Assembly: GCF_017744445.1 (NCBI RefSeq)
Contig: NZ_JAGIBH010000006.1
Span: 1 to 64,000, forward strand
Source: Caulobacter sp.
GTDB taxonomy: Bacteria; Pseudomonadota; Alphaproteobacteria; Caulobacterales; Caulobacteraceae
Direction: 5' to 3'
Length of the DNA stretch: 64,000 nucleotides
Shown here: piece after piece, positions 62,856 to 64,000 of the stretch
Numbering within the stretch: the first letter of the stretch is position 1
How the letters are laid out: the number at the start of each line of letters is the position of its first letter
Notes under the pieces: generated by a model
What the model was told of the DNA's origin: nothing
The model's database searches: none
Seen by the model: only the letters and a program-made list of their open reading frames with translations
Program-made: the position numbers and the translations under genes

Positions 62856-63487
62856 TGAGCGCCGGCGTCGTCATCATCGGCGGCGGCGGCCACGCCAAGG
62901 TGGTCATCGAGAGCCTGCGGGCCTCGGGCCTGACCGTGGCGGCGATCGTCGACGCCGATCCGACGCCGCGTCAGGTTCTGGGCGTGCCGGTGGTCGGCGA
63001 CGACCTGAAGCTGCCCGATCTGAAAGGGCAGGGGCTTTCCCAGCTGTTCATCGCCATCGGCGACAACCGCCTGCGCGAGAAGCTGGGGCGCAAGGCCCAG
63101 GGCCTGGGCTTTGTCCTGGTCAACGCCATCCACCCTTCGGCCGTGATCTCGCCCAGCGCCAAGCTGGGCCAAGGCGTAGCGGTGATGGCCGGCGTGGCGA
63201 TTAATGCCGACACGGACGTCAGCGACCTGGCGATTATCAATACCGGCGCTGTCGTGGATCATGACGGCCGCCTGGGCGTGGCCTGCCATCTGGGGCCGGC
63301 CTCGGCCCTGGCTGGCGGCGTGACTGTCGGCGACCGGGCCTTTCTCGGCGTCGGCGCGCGGGTGATCCCGGGCGTGACGATCGGCGCCGATACGACCGTC
63401 GGCGCCGGCGGCGTCGTCGTGCGAGACCTACCGGATGCCGTTCTCGCGATCGGCGTCCCCGCGAAGATCAAAGGAGACCGGCCATGA
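62855..63487 (+). CDS. perB: GDP-perosamine N-acetyltransferase (left-handed beta-helix)
   Basis: The 210 residues have a Rossmann-like PglD-type N-terminus ([20 protein letters not shown], with [11 protein letters not shown] near residue 68), then hexapeptide repeats ([20 protein letters not shown], then [20 protein letters not shown]). The catalytic base is probably His136 ([13 protein letters not shown]), a second conserved-type His follows in VACHLGP. It acetylates the 4-amino group of GDP-perosamine with acetyl-CoA. The C. crescentus orthologue is structurally characterised. It is coupled at both ends (TGATG to gmd, ATGA to per). Confidence 0.93.
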
Positions 63488-64000
63488 CCAGCCCGGCGAA
63501 CACTCTGCCCAGGATTTCCGTCGCCGCCCCCCGCCTGGACGGCAAGGAGCGCGAATACGTCCTGGAATGCATGGACACGACCTGGATCTCGTCGGTCGGC
63601 CGCTTCATCTCGGAATTCGAGAAGGGCTTCGCCGAGTACTGCGGCGTGCGCAACGCCATCGCCTGCAACAACGGCACGACGGCGCTGCATCTGGCGCTGG
63701 TGGCGCTGGACATCGGTCCGGGCGACGAGGTGATCGTCCCCAGCCTGACCTATATCGCCTCGGCCAACGCCGTGACCTATTGCGGCGCGACGCCGGTGCT
63801 GATCGACAACGACCCGCGCACCTTCAACCTGGATCCGGCCAAGCTGGAAGCGCTGATCACGCCGCGCACCAAGGCGATCATGCCGGTGCACCTGTACGGC
63901 CAGGTCTGCGACATGGACCCGATCCTGGAGATCGCCAAGAAGCACAACCTGCTGGTCATCGAGGACGCGGCCGAGGCCGTCGGCGCGACCTACAAGGGCA
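63484..64000 (+). CDS. per: GDP-perosamine synthase, N-terminal part (runs off the window)
   Basis: The first ~172 codons are present, beginning [20 protein letters not shown]. The DegT/DnrJ/EryC1 aminotransferase start is clear: [76 protein letters not shown] and [14 protein letters not shown] (PLP-phosphate and ring contacts). The PLP-binding lysine lies beyond the window. It transfers an amino group from glutamate to the 4-keto sugar made by Gmd. The ATG overlaps the perB stop codon. Confidence 0.93.
   Translation, partial: MTSPANTLPRISVAAPRLDGKEREYVLECMDTTWISSVGRFISEFEKGFAEYCGVRNAIACNNGTTALHLALVALDIGPGDEVIVPSLTYIASANAVTYCGATPVLIDNDPRTFNLDPAKLEALITPRTKAIMPVHLYGQVCDMDPILEIAKKHNLLVIEDAAEAVGATYKG

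Overview
The window is high-GC alphaproteobacterial DNA and almost certainly chromosomal sequence of a Caulobacter species. The strongest evidence is the block at its right end: an S-layer protein gene whose first ~245 residues and whose promoter/leader closely match, from memory, rsaA of C. crescentus, followed by rsaD and rsaE (type I secretion ABC transporter and membrane fusion protein) and then gmd, perB and per for N-acetylperosamine O-antigen. The crystal-forming part of the S-layer protein looks diverged from the C. crescentus protein, so this is probably another species of the genus. Abundant TonB-dependent receptors (five intact) and the TonB receptor/SapC/cupin/halogenase module also fit Caulobacter.

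Layout. 1-3.7 kb: glyoxylate bypass (start of malate synthase, a small conserved-looking ORF, isocitrate lyase) with a divergent RamB/ScfR-type regulator. 3.8-8.6 kb: two convergent Crp/Fnr regulators, an ECF sigma/FecR pair beside a possible receptor remnant, an AraC-type regulator and an exported alpha/beta hydrolase. 8.8-13.2 kb: catalase, then a LysR gene divergent from an exported protein, a redoxin and an AhpD-like protein. 13.1-22.9 kb (minus strand): two iron/siderophore-type uptake groups, each with a TonB receptor and a PepSY membrane protein, plus an MFS exporter; Fur-like boxes precede two of the units. 23-27.3 kb: RidA, a DSD1/D-threonine-aldolase-fold PLP enzyme and a D-aminoacylase, divergent from an RpiR regulator. 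27.4-34.8 kb: GH20 hexosaminidase, a TonB receptor and a GntP-family permease.

34.9-43.5 kb: a hybrid histidine kinase followed by what reads as a galactan-use locus (secreted GH53 endo-galactanase, TonB receptor, Tat-exported GH2 beta-galactosidase). 43.7-50.3 kb: two LacI-type operators, a 1031-residue TonB receptor, SapC, a cupin/JmjC-like protein and a FAD-dependent halogenase-family protein. 50.3-54.9 kb (minus strand): glycosyltransferase, FkbM methyltransferase, an unrecognised 524-residue single-pass membrane protein and a small XRE regulator, divergent from rsaA. 55.0-64.0 kb: S-layer protein, its exporter and the start of the perosamine pathway; perosamine O-antigen is the known anchor of the Caulobacter S-layer.

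Three long palindromic intergenic repeats (about 152-245, 27335-27436 and 40836-40946) share a GGGNCCCA-type core. I saw no rRNA, tRNA, CRISPR array, insertion sequence or prophage. The long antisense reading frames are high-GC shadows and were left out.
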